Of a stretch of DNA of 64,000 bases, positions 1-9,925 are shown piece by piece. The position numbers and the translations under genes are program-made. Under the pieces are notes generated by a model that was not told the origin of the DNA, searched no databases, and saw nothing but the letters and a program-made list of their open reading frames with translations. This DNA is from Acetobacteraceae bacterium (GTDB taxonomy: Bacteria > Pseudomonadota > Alphaproteobacteria > Acetobacterales > Acetobacteraceae). The stretch lies in the NCBI GenBank assembly GCA_025354865.1, contig JANXMB010000141.1, positions 1-64,000 on the forward strand, given 5' to 3'. Positions within the stretch are counted from its first letter, which is position 1; every line of letters begins with the position of its first letter.

Positions 1-1
1 G

Positions 2-1162
2 CACCCCGGTCTGCCGGCCGACGCGAAGCCCGAGGATACCGCCAAGCGTGCGCTGGACACCATCGCCAAACGGCAAGGGGCGCCATTCCTGCTGGTGTTC
101 GACAACGCGGAATCGCCGGCGCTGGTGGCGGGGTTCGTGCCAGAGCGCGGGGCGGCGATCCTGACGACATCCCGCGCGCCGGGGTGGGATGCGATGGCGG
201 CGCCGGTGCCGATCGCGCCCTTGCCGGCGAAGGAGGCGACCGATCTGCTGCTGGACCGCAGCGGTCGCACCGACCGGGCGGGGGCGGCGGCGCTGGCCGA
301 GGCGCTGGGGTATCTGCCGATGGCACTGAATCAGGCCGGGGCGTATATCCGCCGGGCGGCGATCGGGTTCGACGCGTATTCGGAACGGATCGAGGCGCTT
401 CTGGCGGCGCCGCCGATCGATTCGGACTATCCGGTGAGCGTCGCCGCCACCTTCGCCTTGGCGATCGATGCGCTTCCCGATGCCGAGCCGGTGCTGGGGG
501 TGTTCTGCTGGGTGGACCCCGATGCGATTCCGCGCGCGCTGGCGGCGGCAGCCGAGCCGGATACGCAACGACAGGATGTGGCGATCGTGGCGCTGACGGG
601 GGCATCGCTGTTGATCCCCGCCGGGGACACGGCGTGCGGACCGGCGCTGTCGATGCACCGGCTGGTGCAGATGACGATGCGGGCGCGGCTGGCGGCGCGG
701 GGGGGGGCCGAGGCGTCCCGGGCAGTGGCCTTGGGGGCGCTGACGGCGGCATTTCCCTATGCGTTCAAGGATCCTGCCCTGTGGCCCCGGTGCCGGGCGC
801 TGATGCCGCATGTCCGGGCGGTCGACGCGCATCTGGGCGACGCGCTATCGGCCGAGCTTGGGGTTTTGCTCGATCGCGCCGCCAGTTTCCTGCAGGGCAG
901 CGGTGCTGCGCGGGAGGCTGCACCGCTGTATCGGGACACCTTGGCGGCCCGCGAGCGGGTGCTGGGCGCGGAGCATCCGGATACGCTTGGCAGCCGGAAC
1001 AACCTCGCGTCCTGTCTCCAGGCGATGGGCGATCTCGCGGCGGCGGAATTGCTGTTTCGGCAGGCGCTGGCGGGGGCGGAGCGGGTGCTCGGGGTGGACC
1101 ATCCGAAGACGGTGAGTATCCGGCGCAACGTGGCGGCGGTGACGCGGGCGCGGATGCCGTAG
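2..1162 (+). CDS. NB-ARC/TPR (STAND-type) protein, 5'-truncated
   Basis: The frame is open from the first bases of the window, so the N-terminus lies outside it. Near the start FLLVFDNAE resembles the Walker B strand of NB-ARC/STAND NTPases, and LGYLPMALNQAGAYI near residue 105 matches their GLPLAL-type helical motif. After a helical linker, the C-terminus carries kinesin-light-chain-style TPRs (ERVLGAEHPDTL, then ERVLGVDHPKTV about 42 residues later). Such proteins are nucleotide-driven sensors or switches, some in bacterial immunity; the effector domain would be upstream and cannot be seen. Only about two TPR units remain before the stop, fewer than many relatives carry. It is followed by 229 bp without a gene before ffh and is probably not co-transcribed with it. 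The first ATG in frame is at 95, but it falls inside the conserved fold and is unlikely to be the start. Confidence 0.8.
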   Translation, partial: HPGLPADAKPEDTAKRALDTIAKRQGAPFLLVFDNAESPALVAGFVPERGAAILTTSRAPGWDAMAAPVPIAPLPAKEATDLLLDRSGRTDRAGAAALAEALGYLPMALNQAGAYIRRAAIGFDAYSERIEALLAAPPIDSDYPVSVAATFALAIDALPDAEPVLGVFCWVDPDAIPRALAAAAEPDTQRQDVAIVALTGASLLIPAGDTACGPALSMHRLVQMTMRARLAARGGAEASRAVALGALTAAFPYAFKDPALWPRCRALMPHVRAVDAHLGDALSAELGVLLDRAASFLQGSGAAREAAPLYRDTLAARERVLGAEHPDTLGSRNNLASCLQAMGDLAAAELLFRQALAGAERVLGVDHPKTVSIRRNVAAVTRARMP

Positions 1163-1391
1163 TGGAAGCGGTGGCGGCGGTCGGGCGGGTAAGGGGGCGC
1201 GGACTTCGGGGCGGGCCGCGCGGGCCGGCTGGGCGGTGGCGCGGTCCTTGACTCCGGGGCGACGGATCGCGCATAAGCCGCCGCATCCGGATCGGCACTG
1301 CCGCCCCGGTCCCCGCCGTATGCGGGGGCTCCGCCGCTCCGCGAGGGTTCGCGCAGCGGCGTAATTTGCGTTGTGGTAAGGGATTGTATCG

Positions 1392-2774
1392 GTGTTCGAA
1401 GCGTTATCGGACAAGCTATCGGGGGTGTTCGACAAGCTGCGCCGCCGTGGCGCGCTGACCGAAGCCGACGTGGGCGAGGCCCTGCGGGAGGTGCGGCTGG
1501 CGTTGCTCGACGCCGACGTGGCCCTGCCGGTGGTGCGCGACTTCATCCTGCGGGTGCGCGAACGCGCCGTCGGGGCCGAGGTTCTGTCGTCGGTGACCCC
1601 CGGCCAGCAGGTCGTCAAGATCGTCAACGATGTCCTGATCGAAGCCCTGGGCGGCGAGGGTGCCGTCCCCATCAACCTGAATGCACCGGCCCCCATTCCC
1701 ATTCTGATGGTTGGGTTGCAGGGTTCCGGCAAGACCACCACGGCGGGCAAGCTGGCGCTGCGCTTCCGCGAACGCCTGAAGAAGAAGGTGCTGCTCGCCA
1801 GCCTCGACACCCAGCGCCCGGCCGCGCAGTTGCAGTTGCAGCAACTGGCCGAACAGGCCCAGGTCGTCGGGCTGCCGATCGTCGCGGGCCAGACCCCGGT
1901 GCAGATTGCGCTGCGGGCGATGGATACTGCGCGGCGCGAAGGTTTCGACATCGTCGTGCTCGATACCGCCGGTCGGCTGGCGATCGACGAAGACCTGATG
2001 AACGAGGTCAAGCAGATCCGAGCGGCGACGAACCCGGCGGAAACGCTGTTGGTGGTCGATGCGATGACCGGCCAGGACGCGGTTGTCACCGCCAAGTCGT
2101 TCAACGACGCGGTCGGCGTGACCGGCATCGTCATGACCCGCATGGACGGCGATGCCCGAGGCGGCGCGGCGCTGTCGATGCGCTTCGTGACCGGCGCCCC
2201 GATCAAGCTGATCGGCGTCGGCGAAAAACAGGACGCGCTGGAGGAGTTCCACCCCGAACGCGTGGCCGGCCGCATCCTCGGCATGGGCGATATCGTCGGG
2301 TTGGTCGAAAAGGTCAGCGAAACGATCGACCAGGCGGAGGCGGAGAAACTCGCCAAGCGCATGACGTCGGGCAAGTTCGATCTGGACGATATGGCCGCGC
2401 AACTCGCTCAGATCGGCAAGATGGGCAGCCTGTCCGGCATCCTTGGGATGCTGCCGGGCGTCGGCAAGATCAAGGATCAACTGGCCAACGCCAATATCGA
2501 CAACAAAATGCTGAAACGTCAGGCGGCGATCATTTCGTCCATGACGAAGAAAGAACGTCGCATGCCCGACATCATCAAAGCGAGCCGTAAGAAGCGGATC
2601 GCCGCAGGGTCGGGGGTCACGGTACAGGATGTCAACAAGCTGCTGAAACAGTTCGACGACATGACCACCATGATGAAACGCATGAACAAGCTCGGCCAAA
2701 AAGGCCTGATGCGGCAGGGACTCGGTGCCCTGATGCCTCAGCGTCAAATGCCGGGCAACCGTCGTCCATTCTGA
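1392..2774 (+). CDS. ffh: Signal recognition particle protein Ffh (SRP54)
   Basis: GTPase that binds signal sequences of nascent membrane proteins together with 4.5S RNA and delivers ribosomes to FtsY at the inner membrane. The N domain runs to about residue 95. The G domain holds the P-loop [22 protein letters not shown] and the [10 protein letters not shown] motif that covers G4. The methionine-rich M domain from about residue 325 includes [15 protein letters not shown] and an RNA-binding region ending at KKRIAAGSG. The 460-residue length is normal. The start is GTG at 1392, preceded by AAGGGA with 8-nt spacing. It heads a same-strand block with rpsP, rimM, trmD and rplS, a conserved alphaproteobacterial order. 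Confidence 0.97.
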   Translation: MFEALSDKLSGVFDKLRRRGALTEADVGEALREVRLALLDADVALPVVRDFILRVRERAVGAEVLSSVTPGQQVVKIVNDVLIEALGGEGAVPINLNAPAPIPILMVGLQGSGKTTTAGKLALRFRERLKKKVLLASLDTQRPAAQLQLQQLAEQAQVVGLPIVAGQTPVQIALRAMDTARREGFDIVVLDTAGRLAIDEDLMNEVKQIRAATNPAETLLVVDAMTGQDAVVTAKSFNDAVGVTGIVMTRMDGDARGGAALSMRFVTGAPIKLIGVGEKQDALEEFHPERVAGRILGMGDIVGLVEKVSETIDQAEAEKLAKRMTSGKFDLDDMAAQLAQIGKMGSLSGILGMLPGVGKIKDQLANANIDNKMLKRQAAIISSMTKKERRMPDIIKASRKKRIAAGSGVTVQDVNKLLKQFDDMTTMMKRMNKLGQKGLMRQGLGALMPQRQMPGNRRPF

Positions 2775-2799
2775 AGATAAACCAAGGAGTATCGTTTAC

Positions 2800-3144
2800 A
2801 TGGGTCTCAAGATCCGGTTGGCACGTGCCGGCGCTAAGAAGCGCCCCTACTACCACATCGTCGTGGCCGACAGCCGCAGCCCGCGCGACGGCCGCTTCAT
2901 CGAGCGTGTCGGCAGCTACAACCCGATGCTGCCCGCCGAACACGCCGATCGCGTGCGTCTGGTGCCGGAGCGGATTTCGCATTGGATCGAAAACGGCGCC
3001 GTTGCCACCGATCGCGTCGCCCGCTTCCTGGGCAAGGCGGAACTGATCCCCATGCCGAAGTGGAACGATCAGCCGCACCAGTCCGCGCCGAAGAAAAAGG
3101 CGCAGGAACGGGCCAAGGAAGCCGCCGCACGAGCCGGCGCCTAA
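2800..3144 (+). CDS. rpsP: 30S ribosomal protein S16
   Basis: Small-subunit protein needed for 30S assembly. The N-terminus [20 protein letters not shown] and the [21 protein letters not shown] segment are diagnostic of bS16. The protein is 114 residues, with a Lys/Ala-rich C-terminal tail common in alphaproteobacteria. AAGGAG lies about 14 nt before the ATG. It sits 25 bp after ffh and 9 bp before rimM, so it is almost certainly in one operon with the translation genes that follow. Confidence 0.97.
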   Translation: MGLKIRLARAGAKKRPYYHIVVADSRSPRDGRFIERVGSYNPMLPAEHADRVRLVPERISHWIENGAVATDRVARFLGKAELIPMPKWNDQPHQSAPKKKAQERAKEAAARAGA

Positions 3145-3153
3145 TCTGCGGAT

Positions 3154-3681
3154 ATGTCGGACTCTCGCATCCTTATGGCCACGATCGGCCGGCCGCACGG
3201 TGTCAGCGGCCGGATCCACGTGACCTGCCACACGGCGGATCCCGCCGGCCTGACCGCGTACGGACCTTTGTCCGACGCGAACGGCCGGCAGTACCGGCTG
3301 CGCTGGTGCCATGACGGCGTGGCGGAGATTTCGACCCTGATCGACGGCGTGGCGGAACGCATCCGCAACCGCAGCGCCGTGGAAAAACTGACCAACGTCG
3401 ACCTGTTCGTCGACCGTCAGGCATTGCCCCCGCCGGACGAGGAAGAATTCTACCTCGCCGATCTCGTCGGGCTGACGGCGGTCGATACCGATGGCAAAGC
3501 GTTGGGCACCGTGATCGTGGTGCACGATTACGGCGCCGGCACCAGCCTGGAAATCGCCGGTGAGCAGCCGACGATCCTGCCGTTCACCCAGGCCTGCGTG
3601 CCGGAAATCGACATCGCCGCCGGCCGTTTGGTCGTCGTACTGCCGATCGAAGTCCCGGTCATCGCGGAGCACGCGGAATGA
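3154..3681 (+). CDS. rimM: Ribosome maturation factor RimM
   Basis: 16S rRNA processing factor that binds S19 and assists maturation of the 30S head. The N-terminal RimM beta-barrel begins [18 protein letters not shown], the usual G-x-PHG signature. The C-terminal PRC-barrel follows from about residue 95 ([14 protein letters not shown] ... [13 protein letters not shown]). Its 175 residues match the family. The last codons overlap the trmD start by 4 bp (ATGA), implying translational coupling. Confidence 0.95.
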   Translation: MSDSRILMATIGRPHGVSGRIHVTCHTADPAGLTAYGPLSDANGRQYRLRWCHDGVAEISTLIDGVAERIRNRSAVEKLTNVDLFVDRQALPPPDEEEFYLADLVGLTAVDTDGKALGTVIVVHDYGAGTSLEIAGEQPTILPFTQACVPEIDIAAGRLVVVLPIEVPVIAEHAE

Positions 3682-4367
3682 CCTGGCGCGCCTCCGTCCT
3701 CACGCTGTTCCCCGATATGTTTCCCGGTCCGCTCGGCCAGTCGCTGGCCGGACGGGCGCTTCAGGAAACGATCTGGTCGCTGGATGTCGCCGATATCCGC
3801 AATTTCGGCATCGGCAAGCACCGGAAGGTGGACGACACCCCATTCGGGGGCGGGGCCGGTATGGTCATGCGCGCCGATGTGGTGGATGCCGCCGTGGCTT
3901 CCGTCGCCGACGGCCGGCCGATCGTTTACCCAACCCCGCGCGGGCGTCGGTTTACCCAGGCCGATGCACAGCGTTTCGCCGCCGGCAACGGGATCGTTCT
4001 GGTGTGCGGGCGCTACGAAGGACTCGATCAACGAGCGATCGAAGCCCGATCGATGGAGGAAGTCAGCATCGGCGACTACGTCCTGTCGGGCGGTGAGCTT
4101 GCGGCGCTGGTGCTGTTGGACTCGGTTGTGCGGCTGCTGCCCGGCGTTATGGGGGCGGCCGAAAGCGCCGAGGAGGAAAGCTTCTCCGCCGGGTTGCTGG
4201 AATATCCGCATTTCACGCGGCCGGCCGAATGGGCCGGCAGAACCGTGCCGGACGTGCTGCTGTCCGGCAATCACGCCGCCGTCGCCGCATGGCGGCAGGC
4301 GGAGTCCGAACAAATCACCATGCAGCGCCGCCCCGATCTGTGGGCGGCGCGCCCTAGCAACTTGTAA
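3678..4367 (+). CDS. trmD: tRNA (guanine-N1)-methyltransferase TrmD
   Basis: SPOUT-family enzyme that makes m1G37 in tRNAs reading CNN codons, using S-adenosylmethionine, and prevents +1 frameshifting. The N-terminus [17 protein letters not shown], the middle [10 protein letters not shown] and [10 protein letters not shown], and the knot segment [18 protein letters not shown] are all characteristic. Its 229 residues are typical. The start overlaps rimM by 4 bp, and rplS follows after 13 bp, preserving the rpsP-rimM-trmD-rplS order known across proteobacteria. Confidence 0.97.
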   Translation: MTWRASVLTLFPDMFPGPLGQSLAGRALQETIWSLDVADIRNFGIGKHRKVDDTPFGGGAGMVMRADVVDAAVASVADGRPIVYPTPRGRRFTQADAQRFAAGNGIVLVCGRYEGLDQRAIEARSMEEVSIGDYVLSGGELAALVLLDSVVRLLPGVMGAAESAEEESFSAGLLEYPHFTRPAEWAGRTVPDVLLSGNHAAVAAWRQAESEQITMQRRPDLWAARPSNL

Positions 4368-4380
4368 AGGAAACCACGCG

Positions 4381-4800
4381 ATGAATATCGTTCAACAGTT
4401 CGAAGCCGAACAGATGGCCAAGCTGACCGCCACCCGCGCGGTGCCGGAATTCGGTGCCGGCGACACCGTGCGCGTGTCGGTGAAAGTGGTCGAGGGCGAG
4501 CGGTCCCGTATCCAGGCCTTCGAAGGCGTGTGCATCGCGCGGTCGAACAAAGGCCTGAACAGCAACTTCACCATCCGCAAGATCAGCTACGGCGAGGGCG
4601 TCGAACGGGTGTTCCCGCTGTACGCGCCGACGATCGCGGAAATCCACGTGGTGCGCCGCGGCGATGTCCGCCGTGCGAAGCTGTATTACCTGCGCGGCCG
4701 CAGTGGCAAGTCCGCCCGCATCGCCGAGAAGGCGCGTACGGTGGTGACCGAAACCGCCGCCCCGGCCGCCCCGGCCGCCGCAGCCGAACCGACCGCGTAA
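4381..4800 (+). CDS. rplS: 50S ribosomal protein L19
   Basis: Large-subunit protein at the 30S-50S interface. The start [11 protein letters not shown] and the core [19 protein letters not shown] ... [19 protein letters not shown] are diagnostic of bL19. The protein has 139 residues, with an Ala/Pro-rich tail ([13 protein letters not shown]) beyond the usual core of about 115, as in other alphaproteobacteria. The ATG is preceded by AAAGGAA. It is the last gene of the block, and a hairpin follows 12 bp after the stop. Confidence 0.97.
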   Translation: MNIVQQFEAEQMAKLTATRAVPEFGAGDTVRVSVKVVEGERSRIQAFEGVCIARSNKGLNSNFTIRKISYGEGVERVFPLYAPTIAEIHVVRRGDVRRAKLYYLRGRSGKSARIAEKARTVVTETAAPAAPAAAAEPTA

Positions 4801-4812
4801 TACCGAACAAAC

Positions 4813-4845
4813 CGTCGGAATTCTGCCTCGAACAGACTTCCGACG
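4813..4845. terminator. Probable terminator hairpin between convergent rplS and MmgE/PrpD gene
   Basis: An 8-bp stem, CGTCGGAA at 4813-4820 and TTCCGACG at 4838-4845, is partly extended inward by TCTG/CAGA. It lies between two convergent genes. The T-tract is weak on + (GCGTTTCT) and modest on - (GTTTGTTC), so it may serve both genes but efficiency is uncertain. Confidence 0.5.
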
Positions 4846-4852
4846 GGCGTTT

Positions 4853-6202
4853 CTACGCCGCGAAGGGGGCGAGCAGGACGCGAACGTCCGCTAGGCTCTC
4901 CAGGCGACCGATGGCGTCCAGCGTGGCGTCCACGTCGGCTGCTGCCAGCGGGCGCACCGCGTTGCCGGCGCAATCCCTGAACTTCGCTGCAAACTGCGCA
5001 TCGCTCAGCGGGTTGCTCGGCGCCCCGAACGGCGTGCCCGTTTCGATCGTCGTGCTGCGGCCATCGATGTGCCGCACCTCGATCCGGGCCCAATCCCTGG
5101 CGGCGGCTTGTCGGGCAATGCCGGCGATGCGATCCGACAACGCCAGCACGGCGTCCGAACCCAGGCTGTCTACCTCCGCAATGCCGACGCGGCCGTGCAC
5201 CAGGGCGGTCGCGACGAGGAACGGGCGAGCGAACTGCGCCTCCACCACCTGGGTCGGACGGCGGACGACGGGGGCGGCATCGATCGAATCGGCTTCGATC
5301 GCGACCGAATGGATGTCCGCCGCCCCGGAGATGCCCAGGCGCTGCCGAGCGGCGAGGGCGGCGTCGATTGCGCTGTGCAAGGGGCGGCCGCAGGGGTAGG
5401 GCTTGTAGCTCAATTCCTCCCCGGCATAGACGGACCCCAGATCTTTCGTCAGCAACGACGCGTCGTGCCCGTTCGGTTGGTACAGCTCCAGGAAGCCGTA
5501 TTTGCCGTTGAAGATATTATGCGCCCCGGTGAACCCGGTTTTGCCCAGCACGGCGGAGAACACGCCCGCGCTCGCCGCCTGACCGGCCTGCATCCGCTTG
5601 GTCAGCGACCCATCCAGAATGCACTGCCGGTTGCCCGCCGCATGGCTGAACGCAATCCCGAACGCGTGCAGCATCTGCTCGGCCGACAACCCCATCAGTT
5701 TGCCGACCGCCGCCGTGGCGCCGAATACGCCGATCGTGGCGGTGCGGTGCCAACCCCGGTCCAGCGTGGAGGCAAACGCGATCCGGCACGACACATCGAG
5801 CCCCAGTGCGGTGGCAAGCAGCATGTCGCGCCCGGATACGCCGCCCAGCATGTCCGCTGCGGCCAGCACTGCGCCCAGCACCGACACGCCGGGATGGATG
5901 GACCCGCCTGTGTCCAACGTGTCGTCGAAATCCAGCGCGTGCCCCATGCTGGCGTTCAGCAGCGCGGCTTGCGGGGCCGGCAGCGACAAGCCGCGCAGCA
6001 GGACCCGGCTTTCCGCCCGCCCGCCCCAGTAGCCGATGGTGCTGCACAGCGCGTCGATGCCGGGCGATCCGCTGCCGCCCAACATGCAGCCGAATGTGTC
6101 GAGGATATCGCGCCGGGCGGACTCGACGGTGGAAGCGGGCAGGTCGGCGAACGATGTGCGCTGGACGTGTTGGGCCAGCGGCCAGGCGGGATCGGCGGTC
6201 AT
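4853..6202 (-). CDS. MmgE/PrpD family protein
   Basis: Member of the MmgE/PrpD family, which includes 2-methylcitrate dehydratase and cis-aconitate decarboxylase. The 449-residue length is typical. Recognisable parts are RRDILDTFGCMLGG near residue 30, the GHALDFDDT motif near residue 116 (the family's conserved HxxDxDD-like active-site segment) and KYGFLELYQ in the middle. No prpB, prpC or acnD lies next to it, so the exact substrate cannot be named; many family members in this type of genome are annotated only to family. It stands alone, convergent with rplS and divergent from the hydrolase at 6283. A decayed prpF copy is present far away at 50499. Confidence 0.85.
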   Translation of the reverse strand: MTADPAWPLAQHVQRTSFADLPASTVESARRDILDTFGCMLGGSGSPGIDALCSTIGYWGGRAESRVLLRGLSLPAPQAALLNASMGHALDFDDTLDTGGSIHPGVSVLGAVLAAADMLGGVSGRDMLLATALGLDVSCRIAFASTLDRGWHRTATIGVFGATAAVGKLMGLSAEQMLHAFGIAFSHAAGNRQCILDGSLTKRMQAGQAASAGVFSAVLGKTGFTGAHNIFNGKYGFLELYQPNGHDASLLTKDLGSVYAGEELSYKPYPCGRPLHSAIDAALAARQRLGISGAADIHSVAIEADSIDAAPVVRRPTQVVEAQFARPFLVATALVHGRVGIAEVDSLGSDAVLALSDRIAGIARQAAARDWARIEVRHIDGRSTTIETGTPFGAPSNPLSDAQFAAKFRDCAGNAVRPLAAADVDATLDAIGRLESLADVRVLLAPFAA

Positions 6203-6282
6203 CGGTGGGTGTTCCTGGATGTGCGGCTGCGATGTTCTGGGTTATGAACGCCGCCGACAAGTCCTGACCGAGGGGAACCGCC

Positions 6283-8229
6283 ATGAAATCCACACCCAAG
6301 CGTCTGGGTGCGCTGTTGCCCGTTGCGCTATTGCTGGCCGGGCCGATATGCGCCACTCCGGCGATGGCGCGTATTGTCGGGGTGCGCATCGATACGGTGG
6401 AACCCTTTGCCGGCGGGCAAAATTTCGGTGCAACCGGGGCCTACGAACGGGCGATCGGTGTTGCCAAAGGGGAGTTGGACCCCGCCGATCCGCGCAACGC
6501 CGGCATCGTCGGTCTGGCGCAGGCGCCGCGTAATGCCGCCGGCAAGGTCGAATACGAGACCGATCTGTTCCTGCTGCGCCCGGTCGATCCGACCAAGGGC
6601 AACCGGCATTTGTTGTTCGACATCCTCAATCGGGGCAACAAGGTGGTCTCCAATCGGATGAACACCACGACGCCGAAGGACGATTCCAACGATCCCTCGG
6701 CCCCGGCGCACGCGGGCGATGGGTTTCTGTTTCGGCGTGGCTATACGATCGCCTGGGCCGGATGGGACCCCGACGCCCCCCGCACCAACCACGGCATGAC
6801 GCTGCGCATTCCGGCCTTGCCGAATGTGGAGCAGGATATCCGCGACGAATTCGTCTCCGGCACACGCGGCGCCCCGATGACGCGGTTTCGCCTCAGCTAC
6901 GCGGCGGTGTCCACGGACCAAAGCCGCGCAACCTTGACGTGGAAGGTGCGGCAGGGCGATGCGGCGGAGGCGGTGCCCTCGGCCCAATGGACGTTCGAGG
7001 ACGATCGCACCGTCGTTCTCCGGCCCGAGGGCACGGCGCCCGCTTTCGGGGTCGTCTACGAACTGACCTACAAGGCGCACGCCCCCTGGGTTAGCGGCAT
7101 CGGGTTTGCGGCGCAGCGCGACGTTGCGGCGTTTCTGCGGTCCGGGGCGAAAGCCTCGCCCGCCGGGCGGATCGACGCGGCAATCGTGTTCGGCGTGTCG
7201 CAGAGCGGGCGTTTCATCCGCGATTTCATCAAGTTCGGCTTCAACCGGGACGAGGCCGGGCACAAGGTGTTCGATGGCGCGCTGTCGCACATCGCCGGGA
7301 TCGGTGGCGTGTTCCTGAATGCGCCGTTCGCCCAGCCGTTTCGCACCCGCACGCAGCACGAAGACCATGCGATGCCGGAAAACGCCTTCCCGTTTTCGGC
7401 TGCGGCGTCGCGCGATCCGGTCTCTGGTCGGACCGGTGCGCTGCTGCGCAACGATCGCTTCGATCCGCTGACCATCGAGACCAACACCGATGCCGAATAC
7501 TGGCAGAAGGGTGCCTCCCTGCTCGGCACCGACCCCGAGGGGAAGCGCGACCTGCCGTTGCCGGCCAACACGCGGCTGTTCTTGATTGCCGGCAGCCAGC
7601 ACACCGGGCGCTATGGCGCAACCGACGCGCCGGGTCCTTGCGTCAATCTGCGCAATCCGCACGACCCCTACCCGGCGTTGCGCGCGCTGTTGGTGGCGCT
7701 CGATACTTGGGTGACGACGGGGCGGCCGGCGCCGAACAGCCGGATTCCGCGCATCGCCGATGGCACGTTGGTCGCGGCGGATCGGCTGCGGTTTCCGACC
7801 CTGCCGGGCTTCGTCCGAGCAACCGCGCCGAACGGGGTGGATCCGGTCGAGGATTGGGTGCATCCGTCGCGATCGCCGTCCCCCTATGTCGCGCTGGTGC
7901 CGGCGGTGGATGCCGACGGCAACGACCGCGCCGGCCTGAAACTGCCGGATGTCGCGGCACCCTGGGGGACGCACACCGGCTTCAACCTGTATAAAGCGGC
8001 GCCCCTGGCCGGCGAGATGTGCGATCGGGACGGCAGCTACCTGAAGTTCCCGCTGGAAAAGACCGATGGCGACCCGCGCCGATCTCTGCGGGAGCGTTAC
8101 GCCACCCCCGCCCGCCGCGCGGCGCAGGTCCAGGTTGCGGCGCAGGCTTTGGTTGCGGACCGTCTGCTGCTGCAAGAAGACGCGGATCGTTATGTGGCGG
8201 AGGCCAAGGCCGCCGTCTGGAAGGACTGA
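6283..8229 (+). CDS. Secreted alpha/beta hydrolase domain-containing protein
   Basis: A 648-residue protein with a signal peptide (Lys/Arg start, hydrophobic LLPVALLLAGPI, cleavage near ATPAMA, residue 28), so probably periplasmic. It resembles the large alpha/beta-hydrolase-domain family of proteobacteria: it opens with RIVGVRIDTVEPFAGG ... FGATGAYERAIG and later has LLFDILNRGNK and a nucleophile-elbow-like VFGVSQSGRFIRDF near residue 303. The substrate is unknown. GAGGGGAACC precedes the ATG. It is monocistronic between a divergent PrpD gene and zwf. Confidence 0.75.
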   Translation: MKSTPKRLGALLPVALLLAGPICATPAMARIVGVRIDTVEPFAGGQNFGATGAYERAIGVAKGELDPADPRNAGIVGLAQAPRNAAGKVEYETDLFLLRPVDPTKGNRHLLFDILNRGNKVVSNRMNTTTPKDDSNDPSAPAHAGDGFLFRRGYTIAWAGWDPDAPRTNHGMTLRIPALPNVEQDIRDEFVSGTRGAPMTRFRLSYAAVSTDQSRATLTWKVRQGDAAEAVPSAQWTFEDDRTVVLRPEGTAPAFGVVYELTYKAHAPWVSGIGFAAQRDVAAFLRSGAKASPAGRIDAAIVFGVSQSGRFIRDFIKFGFNRDEAGHKVFDGALSHIAGIGGVFLNAPFAQPFRTRTQHEDHAMPENAFPFSAAASRDPVSGRTGALLRNDRFDPLTIETNTDAEYWQKGASLLGTDPEGKRDLPLPANTRLFLIAGSQHTGRYGATDAPGPCVNLRNPHDPYPALRALLVALDTWVTTGRPAPNSRIPRIADGTLVAADRLRFPTLPGFVRATAPNGVDPVEDWVHPSRSPSPYVALVPAVDADGNDRAGLKLPDVAAPWGTHTGFNLYKAAPLAGEMCDRDGSYLKFPLEKTDGDPRRSLRERYATPARRAAQVQVAAQALVADRLLLQEDADRYVAEAKAAVWKD

Positions 8230-8386
8230 TCCAGGCACCGGTCGGCCGCGTCGAAATGGGGCCGGCCGGTGTCATCGTTTATCCTCTTGTATTCGCCCGG
8301 TTCCTGCGACGATGCTTGCGTCGTTCGCAAAGGGGCCTCCGCGCTTCGGCCCTCCGTCGCGGCACCCGCGCTGCAAGGGAAGTCCC

Positions 8387-9862
8387 ATGGCGAAAATTAT
8401 TCCTGTTCCCATCTTCGACTGCGTGGTGTTCGGCGCCACCGGCGACCTGACACTTCGGAAGCTGCTGCCGGCGCTGTATTACCGATATCGCGACGGCCAG
8501 ATGCCGGCCGGCGCCCGCATCGTCGGCGCGGCGCGGTCGGTCTTGTCGGACGACGGTTACCGGGAAAAGGCGCGGCAGGCGTTGGAAGAACACGTGCTGC
8601 CGGACGACCTCGACCCGGCTATGCTGCAACGGTTCCTCGGCTGCGTGCATTACGTGGCCATCGATGCCGCGTCCGACGGGGCCGACTGGTCCGGTCTTCG
8701 CCTATTGCTCGACCCCGCTCGGGTCCGCGTCTTCTATCTGGCGACCGCGCCCTATCTTTACGGCTCGATCTGCCGGAACCTCGCGGCGGCGAAGCTGGTG
8801 ACGCAGCAATCGCGGGTGGTGCTGGAAAAGCCGATCGGGCGCGATCTGGCGTCCGCCAAGGAGATCAACGACAGCGTTGGCGCGGTCTTCGCCGAGGCGC
8901 AGACCTACCGGATCGACCATTTCCTGGGCAAGGAAACGGTGCAAAACCTGCTGGCGTTGCGCTTCGCCAACACGATCTTCGAACGGCTCTGGACGTCCGA
9001 CGCGATCGACCATGTGCAGATCACCGTGGCGGAGACGGTCGGGGTGGAGGGCCGGGCCGGCTACTACGATACATCCGGCGCGCTGCGCGACATGCTGCAA
9101 AACCACCTGCTGCAATTGCTCTGCCTGATCGCGATGGAGCCCCCGGTCAGCCTGGATGCCGATCGGGTGCGCGACGAGAAGCTGAAGGTGCTGCGCGCTT
9201 TGGCGCCAATCCCGGCGCATCGGATCGCCGCCTGCACGGTGCGTGGCCAGTACGGCGCCGGGGCGGTGAACGGCCAGCCGGTCGGCGCCTATCTCGCGGA
9301 CCTCGGCGCCAGCGAGCCGAGCGGAACCGAGACCTTTGTGGCGCTGAAGGCGGAATTGCAGACGTGGCGTTGGGCGAATGTGCCGTTCTATCTGCGCACC
9401 GGCAAACGCATGCCGCGCAAGGTGTCGGAAATCGTGGTGCAGTTCAAAGATCGGCCGTTTTCGTTGTTTCCGGCCTCGGCCGGGGCGCGACAGCCGAACC
9501 GGCTGGTCATTCGCCTGCAACCGGAAGAAGGCATGCGGCTGGATGTGATGACGAAGGATCCCGGACCCGGCGGGTTGCGCCTGTCGCCCACCGGTCTGGA
9601 TATCCGCTTCGATACCGCTTTCGGTATTCGCTTTCCCGATGCTTACGAGCGGCTGCTGATGGACTGCGTGCGCGGCGATGCCACGTTGTTTATGCGGCGC
9701 GATGAGGTCGAGGCCGCCTGGACCTGGGTCGCGCCGATTCTGGAAGCCTGGAGCACGGCGGTGGAACCCCCTCGGCCCTATGCCGCCGGCAGTTGGGGGC
9801 CGACCGCCTCGATCGCGCTGATCGAACGCGACGGGCGCACCTGGAACGAGGATGCGACATAA
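8387..9862 (+). CDS. zwf: Glucose-6-phosphate 1-dehydrogenase
   Basis: Oxidises glucose-6-phosphate to 6-phosphogluconolactone with NADP+, the entry to the pentose phosphate and Entner-Doudoroff routes. The nucleotide-binding FGATGDLTLRKLLPAL opens the protein, and the active-site signature TYRIDHFLGKETVQN lies near residue 175. Its 491 residues match the family. The ATG at 8387 is chosen because AAGGGA precedes it and the Rossmann fold begins 12 residues later; the open frame upstream is low-complexity read-through. No pgl or edd follows, so it is a stand-alone zwf. Confidence 0.95.
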   Translation: MAKIIPVPIFDCVVFGATGDLTLRKLLPALYYRYRDGQMPAGARIVGAARSVLSDDGYREKARQALEEHVLPDDLDPAMLQRFLGCVHYVAIDAASDGADWSGLRLLLDPARVRVFYLATAPYLYGSICRNLAAAKLVTQQSRVVLEKPIGRDLASAKEINDSVGAVFAEAQTYRIDHFLGKETVQNLLALRFANTIFERLWTSDAIDHVQITVAETVGVEGRAGYYDTSGALRDMLQNHLLQLLCLIAMEPPVSLDADRVRDEKLKVLRALAPIPAHRIAACTVRGQYGAGAVNGQPVGAYLADLGASEPSGTETFVALKAELQTWRWANVPFYLRTGKRMPRKVSEIVVQFKDRPFSLFPASAGARQPNRLVIRLQPEEGMRLDVMTKDPGPGGLRLSPTGLDIRFDTAFGIRFPDAYERLLMDCVRGDATLFMRRDEVEAAWTWVAPILEAWSTAVEPPRPYAAGSWGPTASIALIERDGRTWNEDAT

Positions 9863-9868
9863 AAATAT

Positions 9869-9925
9869 GGGCCCGATAAAAAGCCGGCCCAGATAAAAAA
9901 ACGGCCCAGATAAAAAAACGGCCCA
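9869..9925. repeat. Tandem 17-bp repeats (GGCCCAGATAAAAAAAC units)
   Basis: Two near-perfect copies of GGCCCAGATAAAAAAAC follow a diverged first unit (GGGCCCGATAAAAAGCC) and run into a last partial GGCCCAGCC. The array starts just after the zwf stop codon. The A-tracts are outstanding in this GC-rich context. Read on the minus strand, each unit is a GGGCC block followed by a T-tract, like the 3' half of an intrinsic terminator. Confidence 0.85.

Noticed and set aside
845-2374. Long minus-strand open frames (up to 509 codons) opposite the NB-ARC/TPR gene and ffh
   Set aside because: They oppose clearly recognised genes, have low-complexity Ser/Arg-rich translations and no family motifs; long shadow frames are expected in DNA this GC-rich.
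6328-8238. 636-codon minus-strand frame opposite the alpha/beta hydrolase gene
   Set aside because: The plus-strand frame has a signal peptide, ribosome-binding site and nucleophile elbow; the minus frame has none of these.
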